Notes: generated from the letters alone by a model not told the origin. A DNA stretch of 64,000 bases from CSP1-4 sp963777975 (GCA_963777975.1 CAVZSO010000002.1:62001-126000), one strand, 5' to 3'. Positions 12,098 through 22,255 are shown, counted from the stretch's first letter. Made by a program: numbers and translations.

Positions 12098-12316
12098 TCA
12101 GGCGGGCTGGATGAAGATGGCCAGGAAGCCGACCACGATGGCCAGCACGCCGAGGCCTTCTGCGAAGGCGGCCAGGATGATCGCCAGGCCGCGGATCTGG
12201 CCGGCCGCGTCGGGGTTGCGACCGATGGCCGAGGTGGCCATGCCGGCCAGGATGCCGATGCCGATGCCGGGGCCGATGACCCCCATGGCCGCAAGGCCGG
12301 CGCCGATGTACTCCAT
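12098..12316 (-). CDS. atpE: F0 ATP synthase c subunit
   Basis: The 72-residue hairpin begins M-E-Y-I-G-A-G-L-A-A. Helix 1 is Gly-rich (G-P-G-I-G-I-G-I-L-A-G), the polar loop is R-N-P-D-A-A-G-Q-I-R, and helix 2 carries the ion-binding Glu in A-F-A-E-G-L-G. The Gln of Na+-type rings is not seen in helix 1, so a proton-driven ring is expected. The start is placed by homology after a GGAGG-type ribosome-binding site. Confidence 0.95.
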   Translation of the reverse strand: MEYIGAGLAAMGVIGPGIGIGILAGMATSAIGRNPDAAGQIRGLAIILAAFAEGLGVLAIVVGFLAIFIQPA

Positions 12317-12371
12317 GTCTGGACTTCCTCCTAGGCCCGGGTCAGTCGCCCGGGAGCTGTGGGACCGATGG

Positions 12372-13418
12372 TCAGACCGCGGCCGCGACCTGCGGCTCGG
12401 CATGCATGCCCTCGTGGAACGCCTCCACCGTCTCCTCGCCGATGTGGCCCTCCTCGTGATGATGGGACTCGATGGCCAGGACGGTGAAGATGAGGGTCAG
12501 GACGCTGAAGATGAGGGCCTGGACGAAATTGAGGATGACCTCCAGGCCGTAGAGCGCGACAGGCACCACGAAGGCCATGGCGAGGGCCGTGAAGACGCCC
12601 AGGGCCACCTCGCCGCCGAAGATGTTGCCGAAGAGTCGCATCGAGAGCGTGAGCGGCTTGACGAACTCGAGCATCAGTTCGATGAGCCCGACGAACATCG
12701 CGATGAGCCCGGCGCTGAGGCCGTTCTTGAACTCGTAGAAGGGGAAGAACTTGCCCAGGTAGCCGCCGACACCGAGGACGCGGAAGCCCTGGAACTCGAA
12801 GAACAGGAAGGCCACGAGCGCGAAGCCGAGCGTGATGTTGACGTCGCTGGTCGGCGCACGCAGGAACTCGATGCGGCCGACGATGGGCAGCAGGCCCGAC
12901 CAGTTGGAGACCAGGATGAGGATGAAGGCGCCGATGAAGATGGGGATGTACGGCCGCGCCGCAGGTCCGGCGAGGCCGGTCCCGAAGCCGCTCAGCGACT
13001 CGTAGATCCACTCCGTGAAGTTCTGGACCCGGCCCGGCACGGGGGCCCGCAGCCGGGCGGCCAGGGCGCCCACGACGAGGATGGCGATCGAGATGATGAA
13101 GAGCGTCACGAGCGTCGACGAGATGCTCGGGTAGAACGTGATCAGGCCATTGCTCGCGGGCGGCGCGCCCTCCGGCACCCAGACGGTGTGCGGCGCGGGC
13201 AGCTCCAGGGTGCCGTTGATGAAGCAGACGGGATAGGCGCAGGCATCGCCGGGCTGGCCATCACGTGGGAAGGGCGGCACCAGGAAGAGGGCGACGACGT
13301 TGAGGACGAGGATGGCGACGATGAGGAGGAGGACGTTGCGCCCGGTCTTCGACCGCACGGGCTGCTCGCCCGCCGTCGACCCGGGCACCGGCTCCGCCGC
13401 CTGCTGCTCGCTCGTCAC
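12372..13418 (-). CDS. atpB: F0 ATP synthase a subunit with His-rich tail
   Basis: The 348-residue membrane subunit carries the essential half-channel helix with S-M-R-L-F-G-N-I-F-G-G-E and the last helix with L-I-F-S-V-L-T-L-I-F-T. The N-terminus adds about 25 polar residues before the first helix. An unusual C-terminal tail contains S-H-H-H-E-E-G-H-I-G-E-E and two further His residues. The GTG start at 13418 is used. Confidence 0.94.
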   Translation of the reverse strand: MTSEQQAAEPVPGSTAGEQPVRSKTGRNVLLLIVAILVLNVVALFLVPPFPRDGQPGDACAYPVCFINGTLELPAPHTVWVPEGAPPASNGLITFYPSISSTLVTLFIISIAILVVGALAARLRAPVPGRVQNFTEWIYESLSGFGTGLAGPAARPYIPIFIGAFILILVSNWSGLLPIVGRIEFLRAPTSDVNITLGFALVAFLFFEFQGFRVLGVGGYLGKFFPFYEFKNGLSAGLIAMFVGLIELMLEFVKPLTLSMRLFGNIFGGEVALGVFTALAMAFVVPVALYGLEVILNFVQALIFSVLTLIFTVLAIESHHHEEGHIGEETVEAFHEGMHAEPQVAAAV

Positions 13419-13460
13419 GCTCTCTCCACCGCGAGGCCGGTCGTCCGGGCCGGCCGTGCC

Positions 13461-13688
13461 TCAGTCATCGAATGTCGCCAGGAACCTGGTGATGAGCCGG
13501 CTGACCCCGACGGCACCGACGGCAAAGCCGCCGAGCAGTCCCACCAGGGCGAAGACCGGGAAACCGAGTCCCAGTCGTTCGTCCAACCAGTGCCCGGCGA
13601 GTACCCCGGCAAGCGTGGTCACGAGGAACACGAGGCCGATCTCGGAGAAGAGCGCGAAGTAAGCGCCCGCTCGTCCTAGACCGTTCAT
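13461..13688 (-). CDS. AtpZ/AtpI-type ATP synthase assembly protein
   Basis: This small two-helix membrane protein (75 residues) is the first gene of the atp operon. It has the A-Y-F-A-L-F-S-E-I-G start and G-V-L-A-G-H-W-L-D-E-R-L-G typical of AtpZ/AtpI-like proteins, which help assemble or stabilise the c-ring. The ATG at 13688 lies about 23 nt downstream of a TATACT -10 box. AtpI and AtpZ cannot be told apart reliably at this length. Confidence 0.8.
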   Translation of the reverse strand: MNGLGRAGAYFALFSEIGLVFLVTTLAGVLAGHWLDERLGLGFPVFALVGLLGGFAVGAVGVSRLITRFLATFDD

Positions 13689-13711
13689 GGGCAGCCCGTC
13701 AAGGCCGGCGA

Positions 13712-13717
13712 AGTATA
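13712..13717 (-). promoter_or_regulatory. -10 box TATACT of the atp operon
   Basis: On the minus strand TATACT lies 23 nt before the atpZ/I start codon. No clear -35 is seen at 16-18 nt. The same hexamer precedes secA, mreD and the Cys-rich ORF. Confidence 0.5.
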
Positions 13718-13786
13718 GCAGGTGGCACCCTCGGACCCGGCCAGTGGTGCGCTCCCGGACCACGCCCCTGGTGCGCTCGCGGTCCC

Positions 13787-13803
13787 GGCCGGCGGTGCCG
13801 GCC
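13787..13803 (-). terminator. GC-rich hairpin after the repeat-protein gene
   Basis: A perfect 7-bp inverted repeat, GGCCGGC-n3-GCCGGCC, starts 6 nt past the stop of the tandem-repeat protein and separates it from the atp promoter. There is no U-tract, so it is only terminator-like. Confidence 0.4.
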
Positions 13804-13808
13804 GACGC

Positions 13809-16800
13809 TCACTTGAGGACGGTCCAGGCGTCGATGTCGAAGCGTGGATGCCCGATCGTGCCACGTACCGTGACGGTCACGACATGGGGGCCGACGGCGC
13901 TCCAGGACCGAGACCAGACGTGATGCCGAGCGTCGGTCGACGAACGATAGAGGTTGACCGTCGCGACCACGACACCATCCACGCGGATGTCCGCCTTGCC
14001 GCGCGACGAGCTGCGCGGAGCGACGAGGCTGACCGCCCGCCCCGTGAAGGTGAAGGTCGAGCCACGGCCCCGCTGCCCTTGGCGTATTTCGTGTGGTTGC
14101 CAGAGGCGCTCGAGATGGTCGCCGACTTCCAGCTGCTCGAGTAGGTCGCCAGCGAGGTGGATTCCTGGTAGCGCGTCGGCGTGAACGTGACGGGCGACGA
14201 CCAGCCGCTCCGGCGGCCGCCCTTGTCGCGAGCCCGGAACTGATAGGTGTAGTGCGCGCCGAAGGCGAGCGAGCGCGTTGCCGAGGTCGCGGTCGTGGCG
14301 CTGTAGATGATCGTCCAGGAGGCGCCGCCGTTCGTGCTCTGGCGCACGTCGTAGGACTTGACGCCACTGCCCGGGTCGCTGGCGGACCAGCCCAGCTTGA
14401 CCTTGACCGTCGATGTCATCTTCGCGCCGGTGTCGAACCTGGCTGTCTGGACGCCAAGCACCGGCGCCAGCGTGTCGGCGATGGTCAGGAAGACCCTCGC
14501 GGTATCCGTGTAGACGCCGTCCGAGATCGTATACAGGAAGCTGTCGCTGCCGGCGTAGCCTTTCGTCGAACGGTAGTTCAGGGAGCCGCCGCCAGCAGCG
14601 ATGCTGACGGTGCCGTGGCCCGGCTTGGTGACGGCCACGATGGTCAGCGTCTCACCGAGGTCTGGCGCCGTGAAGTCGTTGGCCAGGACGTCGAGCGGCG
14701 TCGGGATGCCGGCCTCGATCCGAGGTCCGTCGTCATCAGGCTCGGTGCCGTAGCTATCGCTGTTCGCGGTCGGCGGGTCATTCGAGCCGCTGACGGTGAT
14801 GGTGAACGTCTGCGAACCGCTGTCATCGCCGCCGTTCGCGGTGCCGCCGTTGTCCGTCGCAGTGACCGTGACGAGCGACGAGCCAGTCCGATTCGCGGCC
14901 GGCTTGAACGTCAGCTTGCCGGCGCCGTCGATGACGGGCTGCTGCGAGAAGAGGAGCGGGGTGGCGACTTGCAGCGGAGCGATGGTCACGGCCTGGCCGG
15001 ACTCATCGGTCGGTCCAGGGTCGATCCCGGTCAGGAAGTTCGGGTACGACGCGACGAGGGAATCCTCGGCCACCGTCGGGTTCGGCCCGAGGACGAAGGT
15101 CGGCGGGTCGTTGACGGACGCCACGGTCAGCGTGACCGCGGTGACGCTCGACTGCAGCGAGCCGTCGGAGGCACGGTAGGTGAACGAGTCCGGACCGTTG
15201 TAGTCGGGCGCAGCCGTGTAGCTGAAGCCGCCCGTCGCCTGGAGGGAGAGCGTACCGTGGCTCGGTCCTGCGACCAGGGCAGCTGTCAGGCTGGCCGAGT
15301 CGACGTCCGTATCGTCGGCCAGCACGCCGCTCCCGGCCGCGACGACGAGCGGCACGTCCTCGTTTGCGGAGTAGGCGTCCGATCCACCGACCGGAGCATC
15401 GTTGACCGGAGTCACGGTCAAGGTCACGGTGGCAGCCGACGAGAAGGCCGCGCCATCGAAGACGCGGTAGGTGAAGCTGTCCGGGCCGTTGTAGTTCAGG
15501 GTCGGCGTGTACGTGTAGGAACCGTTCCCGTTGACGATGGCCGTGCCGTGGGCGGGCTGGCTGACGACCGAGGCGACCAACGAGGCGAGGGCGGTGTCGA
15601 CATCGGTGTCGTTCGAGCGCAGTCCGGGCGCGGCGACGACGAGGGCGGTGTCCTCCGCGGTCGTGGCGCTGTCGGCGACCGCGACGGGAGCGTCGTTGAC
15701 GGCCGTGATGGTGATCGTCACCGAGACCGTGGTCGACGACAGTGTCCCATCGCTGGCGTGGTAGCTGAAGCTGACGGAGCCGTTGTCGTTCAGCAGCGGC
15801 GTGTACGTGAAGGCGCCACTCGGATTCAGGACGAGCGTGCCCCGCGCGGGCTGGGAGTCGAGCACCGCCGTGAGGGTGGCGCCGCTGTCGGGGTCGGTGT
15901 CGTTGCCCAGGACCGTGGCCCCGTTGAGCACGGTGTCCTCATTGGTCGTGCGTGTATCGGCGACCGCCACTGGGGGATCGTTGACGGGCACGATGGTCAG
16001 CGTCACGGTCGCGGTGTTCGAGAACGCCGAGCCGTCACTGGCGCGGTAGGTGAAGCTGTCCCCACCGCTGAAGTTCGCTGTCGGCGTGTAGCTGTAGCTG
16101 CCATCGGCGTTGAGGGTCAGCAAGCCGTGGGTCGGGCCGACCACGACGCTGGCGGTCAGCGACCCGCTGTCCACGTCGGTGTCATTGGTCAGCACCCCAG
16201 GGGCGGCGACCACAAGGGTCGTGTCTTCGTTGGTCGTCCCGGTGTCGCTGCCGGCGACCGGGGCGTCGTTGACCGCGTTGATGGTCAGGCCGACGGTCGC
16301 GGTGTTCGAGGGCGTCGACCCCGAGTTGGCGCGATACGTGAAACTGTCCGATCCGCTGTAATTCGCGCTCGGCGTGTAGGTGTAGCCCCCGGTCGCGTTG
16401 AGGGTCAGCGTGCCATGGGCAGGTTGGCTGACGACGCTCGCTGTCAGGCCCTGGCCCTCGGGATCGCTGTCGTTGGATAGCACGCCTGGAGCTCCAACGA
16501 CGAGAGCAGTGTCTTCGTTCGTCGTCCCGGTATCGTCGTTCGCCGTGGGCGCATCGCCGACGGCCGTGATGGTCAGCGAGACGGTGACCGTGTTCGAGTT
16601 GACCGTCCCGTCATTGGCCCGGTAGGTGAAGCTGTCGGAGCCGTTGTAGTTCGCCGCGGGCGTGTAGGTGAACCCGCCGTTCGAGTTCAGGCTCAGCGCC
16701 CCGTGCGCCGGCTGCGTGACCGCCGCCGCGGTCAGGGCCTGACCGTCGACGTCGGTGTCGTTCGCGAGCACGCCCGGCGCCGGCGACCGACGAGCTGCAC

Positions 16801-17814
16801 GTCCTCGGGCGTGGTGTACGCATCTGCGACAGCGACCGGGACGTCGTTGACCGGGGTGACCGTGATGGTCACCGTCGCCGGCGCCGACGTCGTCGTGCCG
16901 TCGGTCGCCCGGTAGGTGAAGGTGTCGGTGCCGTTGAAGTTCGCGGCCGGCGTGTAGCGAAACGTCCCGTCCGGGTCGAACATCGAGACGCTGCCGTGCG
17001 ACGGTTGCGTCACGAGGATGAGCCGTGAAGGGGTCGCCCTCGATGTCGCTGTCGTTGGCCGAGCACGCCGGACGTCGCCTGGTTGCTTGTTGAGCGCGGT
17101 GTCCTCGTTGGTCGAGTAGGCGTCAGCAACGACGGTCGGTGCGTCGTTGACGGCCGTGATGGTCAGCGAGACGGTGACCGTGTTCGAGTTGACCGTCCCG
17201 TCACTGGCCCGGTAGGTGAAGCTGTCGGAGCCGTTGTAGTTCGCCGCGGGCGTGTAGGTGAACCCGCCGTCCGCGGCGAGGCTCAGCGTCCCGTGGGCCG
17301 GGCCGATCACGACCGCGGCGGTCAGCGAGTCTCAGTCGGCGTCCGTGTCGTTGCCGAGCACGCCGGGTGCCGCGACGACCGCGCGGAACATCCTCCGCGG
17401 TGGAGTAGCTGTTCGCGACTGCGACCGGCGCGTCGTTGACGGGGTCGACGGTGATCGTGACCGTGGCCGTGTTGGATGACTCTCCGCCGGCCTCGACGTG
17501 ATAGGTGAACGAGTCGGTGCCGAAGAAGTCCGGATCCGGCGTGTAAACGAAGCTGCCGTCCGGGTCCGAGGGTGAGGTCGCCGTCAGAGGGACCGCTGTC
17601 CTCGACCGCGGTCAGGCTGTCCCCGTCGGAGTCGCCGTCGTTGTCCAGAACCCCGGCCGCAGGGCCGACCGTCCGGGTCGCGTCCTCGTTCACAGTAGTA
17701 GGCATCATCGACCGCGACGGGCGCGGCGGCCAGCACGAGTGCCGGCGTGACGAGTGCCAGCAGGAGCGCGGCCGCCATGGCCAGGGCGCCGGCGCGTTGG
17801 CGTGTCACGAGCAT
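13809..17814 (-). CDS. secreted cadherin-like/tandem-95 repeat protein, frameshifted
   Basis: The protein begins M-L-V-T-R-Q-R with a clear signal peptide (hydrophobic core A-M-A-A-A-L-L-L-A-L-V ending A-L-V-L-A-A-A). About nine canonical 95-residue repeats follow, each with N-E-D-T, N-D-T-D-V-D, H-G-T-L, Y-T-P and D-S-F-T-Y-R landmarks, then two divergent repeats, a fibronectin-like domain (W-S-A-S-D-P-G-S-G-V, Y-Q-F-R-A-R-D) and a C-terminal beta-rich domain ending F-D-I-D-A-W-T-V-L-K at 13809. Frames change near 17700, 17570, 17335, 17050, 16790 and 14065; motifs continue across every break. The likely role is adhesion or surface structure. The start overlaps the stop of the PKD gene. Confidence 0.75.
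14520..17740 (-). repeat. array of about eleven 95-residue Ig/cadherin-like coding repeats
   Basis: DNA-level repeats of roughly 285-300 bp encode alternating beta-sandwich units. The N-terminal nine share the N-E-D and S-D-S-F-T-Y-R signatures closely. Two near-identical blocks, around 16560-16690 and 17150-17280, differ by only a few bases, suggesting recent duplication or recombination. Unit ten (near 14770-15090) and unit eleven (near 14470-14760) are divergent. Confidence 0.8.
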
Positions 17815-18702
17815 CCGGTCCCAGCGCCGATGTCGATCGCCCGACTGAACGTATCCGAACCGCCCTTGGTGGTGACCTTCAGCTTGACGACGTAGAACCC
17901 ACTGTCGGGGAATGTGTGGCTACCGGGGCTCTTGCTCGCCGACGTCGAGCCATCATCGAAGTCCCAGCGCCAGGTCGCCTTGGCACCGTACGTCTTCGAG
18001 GTGTTGGTCAGCGCGATGGTCGTACCGGCCGCGAACGAGCACGTGAAGCGGGCGACCGGTTGCGGTACTGGTGTCGGTTTCGGGGTCGGCTTCGGCGTCG
18101 GCCTCGGTGTCGGCTTCGGGGTCGGCCGCGGCGTCGCTCGAGCCGCAGCTGGCTTCTGCGGTCGGGGGCGGCGTGCCGGTGACCGGCAGGGTCGGCGTCG
18201 GCTCCTCGGTCGGAAGCACGACGTCGACCCGAGTCGGCAGCGGCGAGGCCACCAGGGCGATCGTCAGCGGCGTGGCACTGTCGGTCGGCGTCTGAGAGGA
18301 GAGGGCAGCGAGCAAGCTCGGCGGCACGCTCTGATCGGGCGCGGTCGTGCCCGTCGCCGGCAGCGCCAGGACGATGACCAGGCCGATGGAGGCGACGACG
18401 ACCAGGGCCGCCGATGCGTCGCGCCACACCCGGCGCCGCGAGACGGTGGCCTCGGCGACGGTCGGGATCGGATGCGGTGCGGCGACGGGCACATAGGGCA
18501 CGTACGGCGGTTCGGGCTCGGGCGGGATGGACGGATCACCGATCGCCGACAGGCGCGACTGCATCCGCGGCGTTGCGGCCTCGATGATCGCTTGCTCCTG
18601 ACGTCGTAGGCGCCGCTCGCGCCTGGTTCGGATCAGGAGCGCAAGCGCGGTCGTCACGACGACGGCGAGCAAGGCGATCAGGAACGGCTGGAACGGCTCC
18701 AT
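17805..18702 (-). CDS. membrane-anchored PKD-domain protein, one frameshift
   Basis: A short N-terminus leads into a first hydrophobic helix (P-F-L-I-A-L-L-A-V-V-V), a charged cytoplasmic-type stretch with R-R-E-R-R-L-R-R, a second helix near residues 118-135 (A-L-V-V-V-A-S-I-G-L-V), a Thr/Pro-rich linker and a P-T-P-K repeat. The protein ends in a PKD fold: W-R-W-D-F-D-D-G, S-P-G-S-H-T-F-P-D-S-G and V-V-K-L-K-V. A single indel near 18115-18165 is needed to join the halves, since the downstream frame gives a long clean P-T-P-K linker plus PKD. The stop lies inside the start region of the tandem-repeat gene, so the two are translated together. Function unknown; probably displayed outside the cell. 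Confidence 0.7.
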
Positions 18703-18769
18703 GACCCCTCGCGATCGGCCCGTCCGACGATCGGATCGGGTTGGCCCCCGGACTCGGGAGCGAACTTCG

Positions 18770-18775
18770 ATGCTA
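18770..18775 (-). promoter_or_regulatory. -10-like TAGCAT upstream of the PKD gene
   Basis: TAGCAT on the minus strand stands about 68 nt before the PKD ATG, in the 160-bp gap after wecA. No convincing -35 is seen. Confidence 0.3.
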
Positions 18776-18862
18776 GCACCGAAACCCGGCCAAACCACCC
18801 CGCAGCATGGCCAACTGCACACCGACGGTGCTTGGGCGCAACACAGACTGGCTCAGCCCAGG

Positions 18863-19978
18863 TCAGCCAGGCTCCGACTCGGCCTTCTCGTCCTCGTAGG
18901 TCGAGGCCTCCAGCGCATCGGTCGTCCGTCGCGTGACGACGAAGAGGAAGGCGCCCAGCAGGACCACGACGCCGACGAAGGCCGTCAGCTGCCCGGTGCC
19001 CGAGAGGACCAGGCTGAGCACGGCCAGCACGCCGCAGATGCCGTAGATGACGAGCACGACGTCGCGATGGTCGAGGCCCAGGTCGAGCAGCCGATGATGG
19101 AGATGGCCGCGGTCGGGCGTGAACGGCGACTGTCCGGCCGCGATCCGGCGCACGATGATCCAGAACGTGTCGATGATGGGCACGCCGAGCACGAGCAGCG
19201 CGACGGCCACCTTGGCCGTGCCCAGGATCGACAGGACGGCCAGGGCGAAGCCGACCAGGTAGACGCCGGTGGTGCCGATGAAGATCTGCGCCGGATGGAA
19301 GTTGCGGGGCAGGAAGCCGATCAGCGATCCGACCAGGATGGCGCACAGCAGGGCGATCTCGGGCTGGTCGAAGCTGGTCGTCATCGAGATGACCCCAAGC
19401 GTCAGGGCGGCGATGATCGCGACACCCGACGACAGGCCGTCCAGGCCGTCGATGAAGTTGATGCTGTTGATCATGCCCACGATCCAGAGGATCGTGAAGA
19501 GCACGGCGAAGGGGGTCGTGAAGAAGATGAGGCCGCCGCCGAACGGATTGTTGACGGCGACGATGGTCACGCCACCGACGACCGCCACGCCGGCCAGGAC
19601 GAGCTGGAACACAAGCTGCCACCGGGCTCGGAGCTGGACGACGTCCTCGAGGAAGCCGAAGCCCATGGCCAGGGCCACGCCGCCGAAGAGCACCGCCAGC
19701 TCGTTCTCGGTCAGCGAACCGGTCGAGAGCGAGATGCCGTCGCTCGCGGCCAGTCCGATGAGCACGAGGCCGACGACCAGGAAGGCCAGTCCGACGGCCA
19801 GGCCGCCGGCTCGTGGGATGGGCAGGACGTGGACGCGTCGGGCGGCACCCGGCTGGTCGACCGCGCCGAACCTCGTGGCGATGCGACCGGCCAGCGGTGT
19901 CGTCAGGTAGGCGATGAGCGCGGCGACGACGAGCCCGCCGATGACGTACGGGAGCGCCTGGACGGCCGCCTCGCTCAC
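18863..19978 (-). CDS. wecA: undecaprenyl-phosphate GlcNAc-1-phosphate transferase (WecA/TagO family)
   Basis: The 371-residue polytopic enzyme has about eleven membrane segments. Family signatures are N-F-I-D-G-L-D-G-L-S-S-G (metal/nucleotide site), G-F-L-E-D-V in place of the usual first D-D motif, and the basic loop R-G-H-L-H-H-R-L near residue 290. It attaches a sugar-1-phosphate to undecaprenyl phosphate to start wall teichoic-acid or other surface glycan synthesis. The start is GTG at 19978, 31 nt after glyA. Confidence 0.88.
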   Translation of the reverse strand: MSEAAVQALPYVIGGLVVAALIAYLTTPLAGRIATRFGAVDQPGAARRVHVLPIPRAGGLAVGLAFLVVGLVLIGLAASDGISLSTGSLTENELAVLFGGVALAMGFGFLEDVVQLRARWQLVFQLVLAGVAVVGGVTIVAVNNPFGGGLIFFTTPFAVLFTILWIVGMINSINFIDGLDGLSSGVAIIAALTLGVISMTTSFDQPEIALLCAILVGSLIGFLPRNFHPAQIFIGTTGVYLVGFALAVLSILGTAKVAVALLVLGVPIIDTFWIIVRRIAAGQSPFTPDRGHLHHRLLDLGLDHRDVVLVIYGICGVLAVLSLVLSGTGQLTAFVGVVVLLGAFLFVVTRRTTDALEASTYEDEKAESEPG

Positions 19979-20009
19979 GATCCCGTGCGGCGCAGGCGAT
20001 GACCAGACA

Positions 20010-21340
20010 TCACCCGTCGACCAGGCCAGGGACCGGGAAGCGGGCGCACATCGCGTCGACCTCGGCGGCGACGGCCGCCAGCGCGGTCGGCTCGTCGCGA
20101 TCGGTGATGGTGCGCACGATGAGCGTGCCGATGGCCGACCATCTCGTCCGGCCCGAAGCCGCGCGTCGTCACCGCCGGGGTGCCGACCCGGATGCCCGAA
20201 GACGTGTTGGGTGGCAGCGGATCGAAGGGGATGGCGTTCTTGTTGACGGTGATGCCGACCTCATCGAGGAGCTGCTCGGCCTCCTTGCCGGTCACCCCCA
20301 GCGGGCGTCACGTCGACGAGCATGAGGTGGTTGTCCGTACCGCCCGAGACGACCCGCGCGCCGTTCCCGCTGAGCGTCTCGGCCAGCACGGCCGCATTGG
20401 CGACCGTCCGTCGCATGTCCTCGCGGAACGCCTCGCTGAGGGCCAGCTTGAAGGCCACCGCCTTGGCCGCGATGACGTGCATCAGCGGACCACCCTGGAT
20501 GCCCGGGAAGACGGTCTTGTCGATGGCCTGCGCGAGGCTGCCCTTGACGGTCGGGAAGTCGGCCCGATCCACCTCTGCGGGCAACTCGAGGCGGCTGAAG
20601 ACAAGCCCGCCGCGCGGGCCGCGCAGCGTCTTATGGGTCGTCGTCGTCACGATGTCGGCATGCGGGAAGGGGCTCGGGTGCAGGCCGGCCGCGACAAGGC
20701 CGGCGATGTGGGCCATGTCGACGAAGAGCAGCGCGCCGACGCCGTGGGCGATGGCGGCCATCCGCTCGAACTCGATGATCCGTGGATAGGCCGACGCGCC
20801 GGCAACGATGAGCTTGGGACGGACCTCGTTGGCGATGGCCTCGAGGGCGTCGTAGTCGATGCGTGAATCCGACTCGCGCACGCCGTACGGGTGGACCTCG
20901 TAGAAGCGGCCCGAGAAGTTGAGCGCCATGCCGTGGGTCAGGTGGCCGCCGTGCGCGAGGTTCATGCCCATGATGCGATCCCCTGGCTGGAGGACCGCGA
21001 AGTAGGCTGCCATGTTCGCCTGGGCGCCGCTGTGCGGCTGGACGTTGACGTGCTCGGCGCCGGGGAAGAGCTCGAGCGCGCGTGACTGAGCAAGACGCTC
21101 GGCGACGTCGACGTACTCGCAGCCGCCGTAGTAGCGCTTGCCCGGCAGGCCCTCGGCGTACTTGTTGGTCAGCCACGAGCCCTGCGCCTCCATGACGGCG
21201 GCGAAGACGTAGTTCTCGCTGGCGATGAGCTCGATCTTGCGGTGCTGGCGGCGTCGCTCACCGTCCATCGCCGACCAGAGCTCGGGATCGACCTCGGAGA
21301 TCGGCGCCCAGGGGAGCCTGGCACCCACCGTCACGCTCAT
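20010..21340 (-). CDS. glyA: serine hydroxymethyltransferase, two frameshifts
   Basis: GlyA is a PLP enzyme interconverting serine and glycine with tetrahydrofolate. The N-terminal 340 codons are intact: E-L-I-A-S-E-N-Y, Y-A-E-G-L-P-G-K-R-Y-Y-G-G, and the PLP lysine in T-T-T-T-H-K-T-L-R-G-P-R-G-G. The frame changes near 20296 and again near 20135; the C-terminus then reads through to F-P-V-P-G-L-V-D-G and TGA at 20010. The joined length of about 440 residues is slightly longer than usual (about 420). Position ahead of wecA is common in Gram-positive genomes. Confidence 0.88.
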
Positions 21341-21397
21341 CGGCTCGCCACTCCCCTTGCCTTCGCGTGCGCGCCGTGGCGCACGCCGCTGGCGGCC

Positions 21398-21403
21398 AGT
21401 GTA
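21398..21403 (-). promoter_or_regulatory. -10-like TACACT upstream of glyA
   Basis: TACACT on the minus strand gives a predicted leader of about 50 nt that includes a GGAG ribosome-binding site 8-10 nt before the glyA ATG. Confidence 0.35.
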
Positions 21404-21433
21404 CCCGCGCGCGCCCGGCCCGACCGCCCGGCC

Positions 21434-22255
21434 TCAGGTCGTGGGGACGCCCAGGATGTGCCGTTCGATGGCGGCCGCGGCACCGTCCTCCCAGACCGTG
21501 CCCGTGATCTCGTCGGCGGCGGCTTGGACCTCCTGTGGAGCGTCGCCCATGGCCACGCCCAGCCCGACGTCGCGCAGCATCTCCAGGTCGTTGGCCTGGT
21601 CACCACACGCCATCACCGCCGACATCGGGATGCCCAGCCGGTCAGCCAGGAAGGCGAGGCCGGTCGACTTGGTGACGCCAAGGGGCATGAACTCCAGGTA
21701 CTCGGGGTGCGAGACGGTGACCTCGAGCCGCGCAGCGAAGGCGAGCCTCGCGTCGGCCAGCACCTCGTAGGGCAGGCCGGGAGCGCCGACGGCAAGGACC
21801 TTCGTGACCGGTTCCTCGATGGCGTTCAAGTCCGCCACGTACTCGGGGCCGACACCGGCCATCCGCTCGTAGTCGAGTCGCTCGCCAGGACCGCGGCCGA
21901 TGAGCAGTCGGTCCCCGATGTTGAGGTGCGGGTCGAGGCCGTGTTCGCGCGACCACGCGACGGCGGCGCGGGCCGCGTCGGCCGTCATCGTGCGGTGGAG
22001 CAGCAACGCACCCGGGGACCCATCGGCGGCCGGCATCTCCCGGACGTAGCCGCCCTGATAGCAGATGAGCGGGCCTGGCAGATCCAGCATCCGCGCGTAT
22101 CGGACCGTGCTCCGGTACATCCGCCCGGTGGCGAGGGTCACGTGGACGCCGCGTGCCCGGGCCGCCGCCACGGCGGTCATGAGCCGCGGGCTGATGCCGA
22201 GCTCGGGCGTCAGGACGGTGCCGTCGAGGTCGAGCGCAAGCAGGCGGATGTCCAT
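21434..22255 (-). CDS. Cof-type HAD-superfamily phosphatase
   Basis: At 273 residues it has all four HAD motifs: L-A-L-D-L-D-G-T-V-L (nucleophile Asp), T-L-A-T-G-R, the Lys in V-T-K-S-T-G-L-A-F-L, and C-G-D-Q-A-N-D-L-E-M-L. The cap insertion between motifs II and III is the type IIB found in sugar- or nucleotide-phosphate phosphatases. The ATG overlaps the prmC stop (ATGA). The substrate is not predictable; the gene stands where sua5/tsaC is found in many relatives. Confidence 0.85.
   Translation of the reverse strand: MDIRLLALDLDGTVLTPELGISPRLMTAVAAARARGVHVTLATGRMYRSTVRYARMLDLPGPLICYQGGYVREMPAADGSPGALLLHRTMTADAARAAVAWSREHGLDPHLNIGDRLLIGRGPGERLDYERMAGVGPEYVADLNAIEEPVTKVLAVGAPGLPYEVLADARLAFAARLEVTVSHPEYLEFMPLGVTKSTGLAFLADRLGIPMSAVMACGDQANDLEMLRDVGLGVAMGDAPQEVQAAADEITGTVWEDGAAAAIERHILGVPTT

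Noticed and set aside
14093..16480. 795-residue plus-strand open frame across the repeat-protein gene
   Set aside because: Low-complexity Arg/Gly/Val product that follows the repeat period of the true minus-strand gene.
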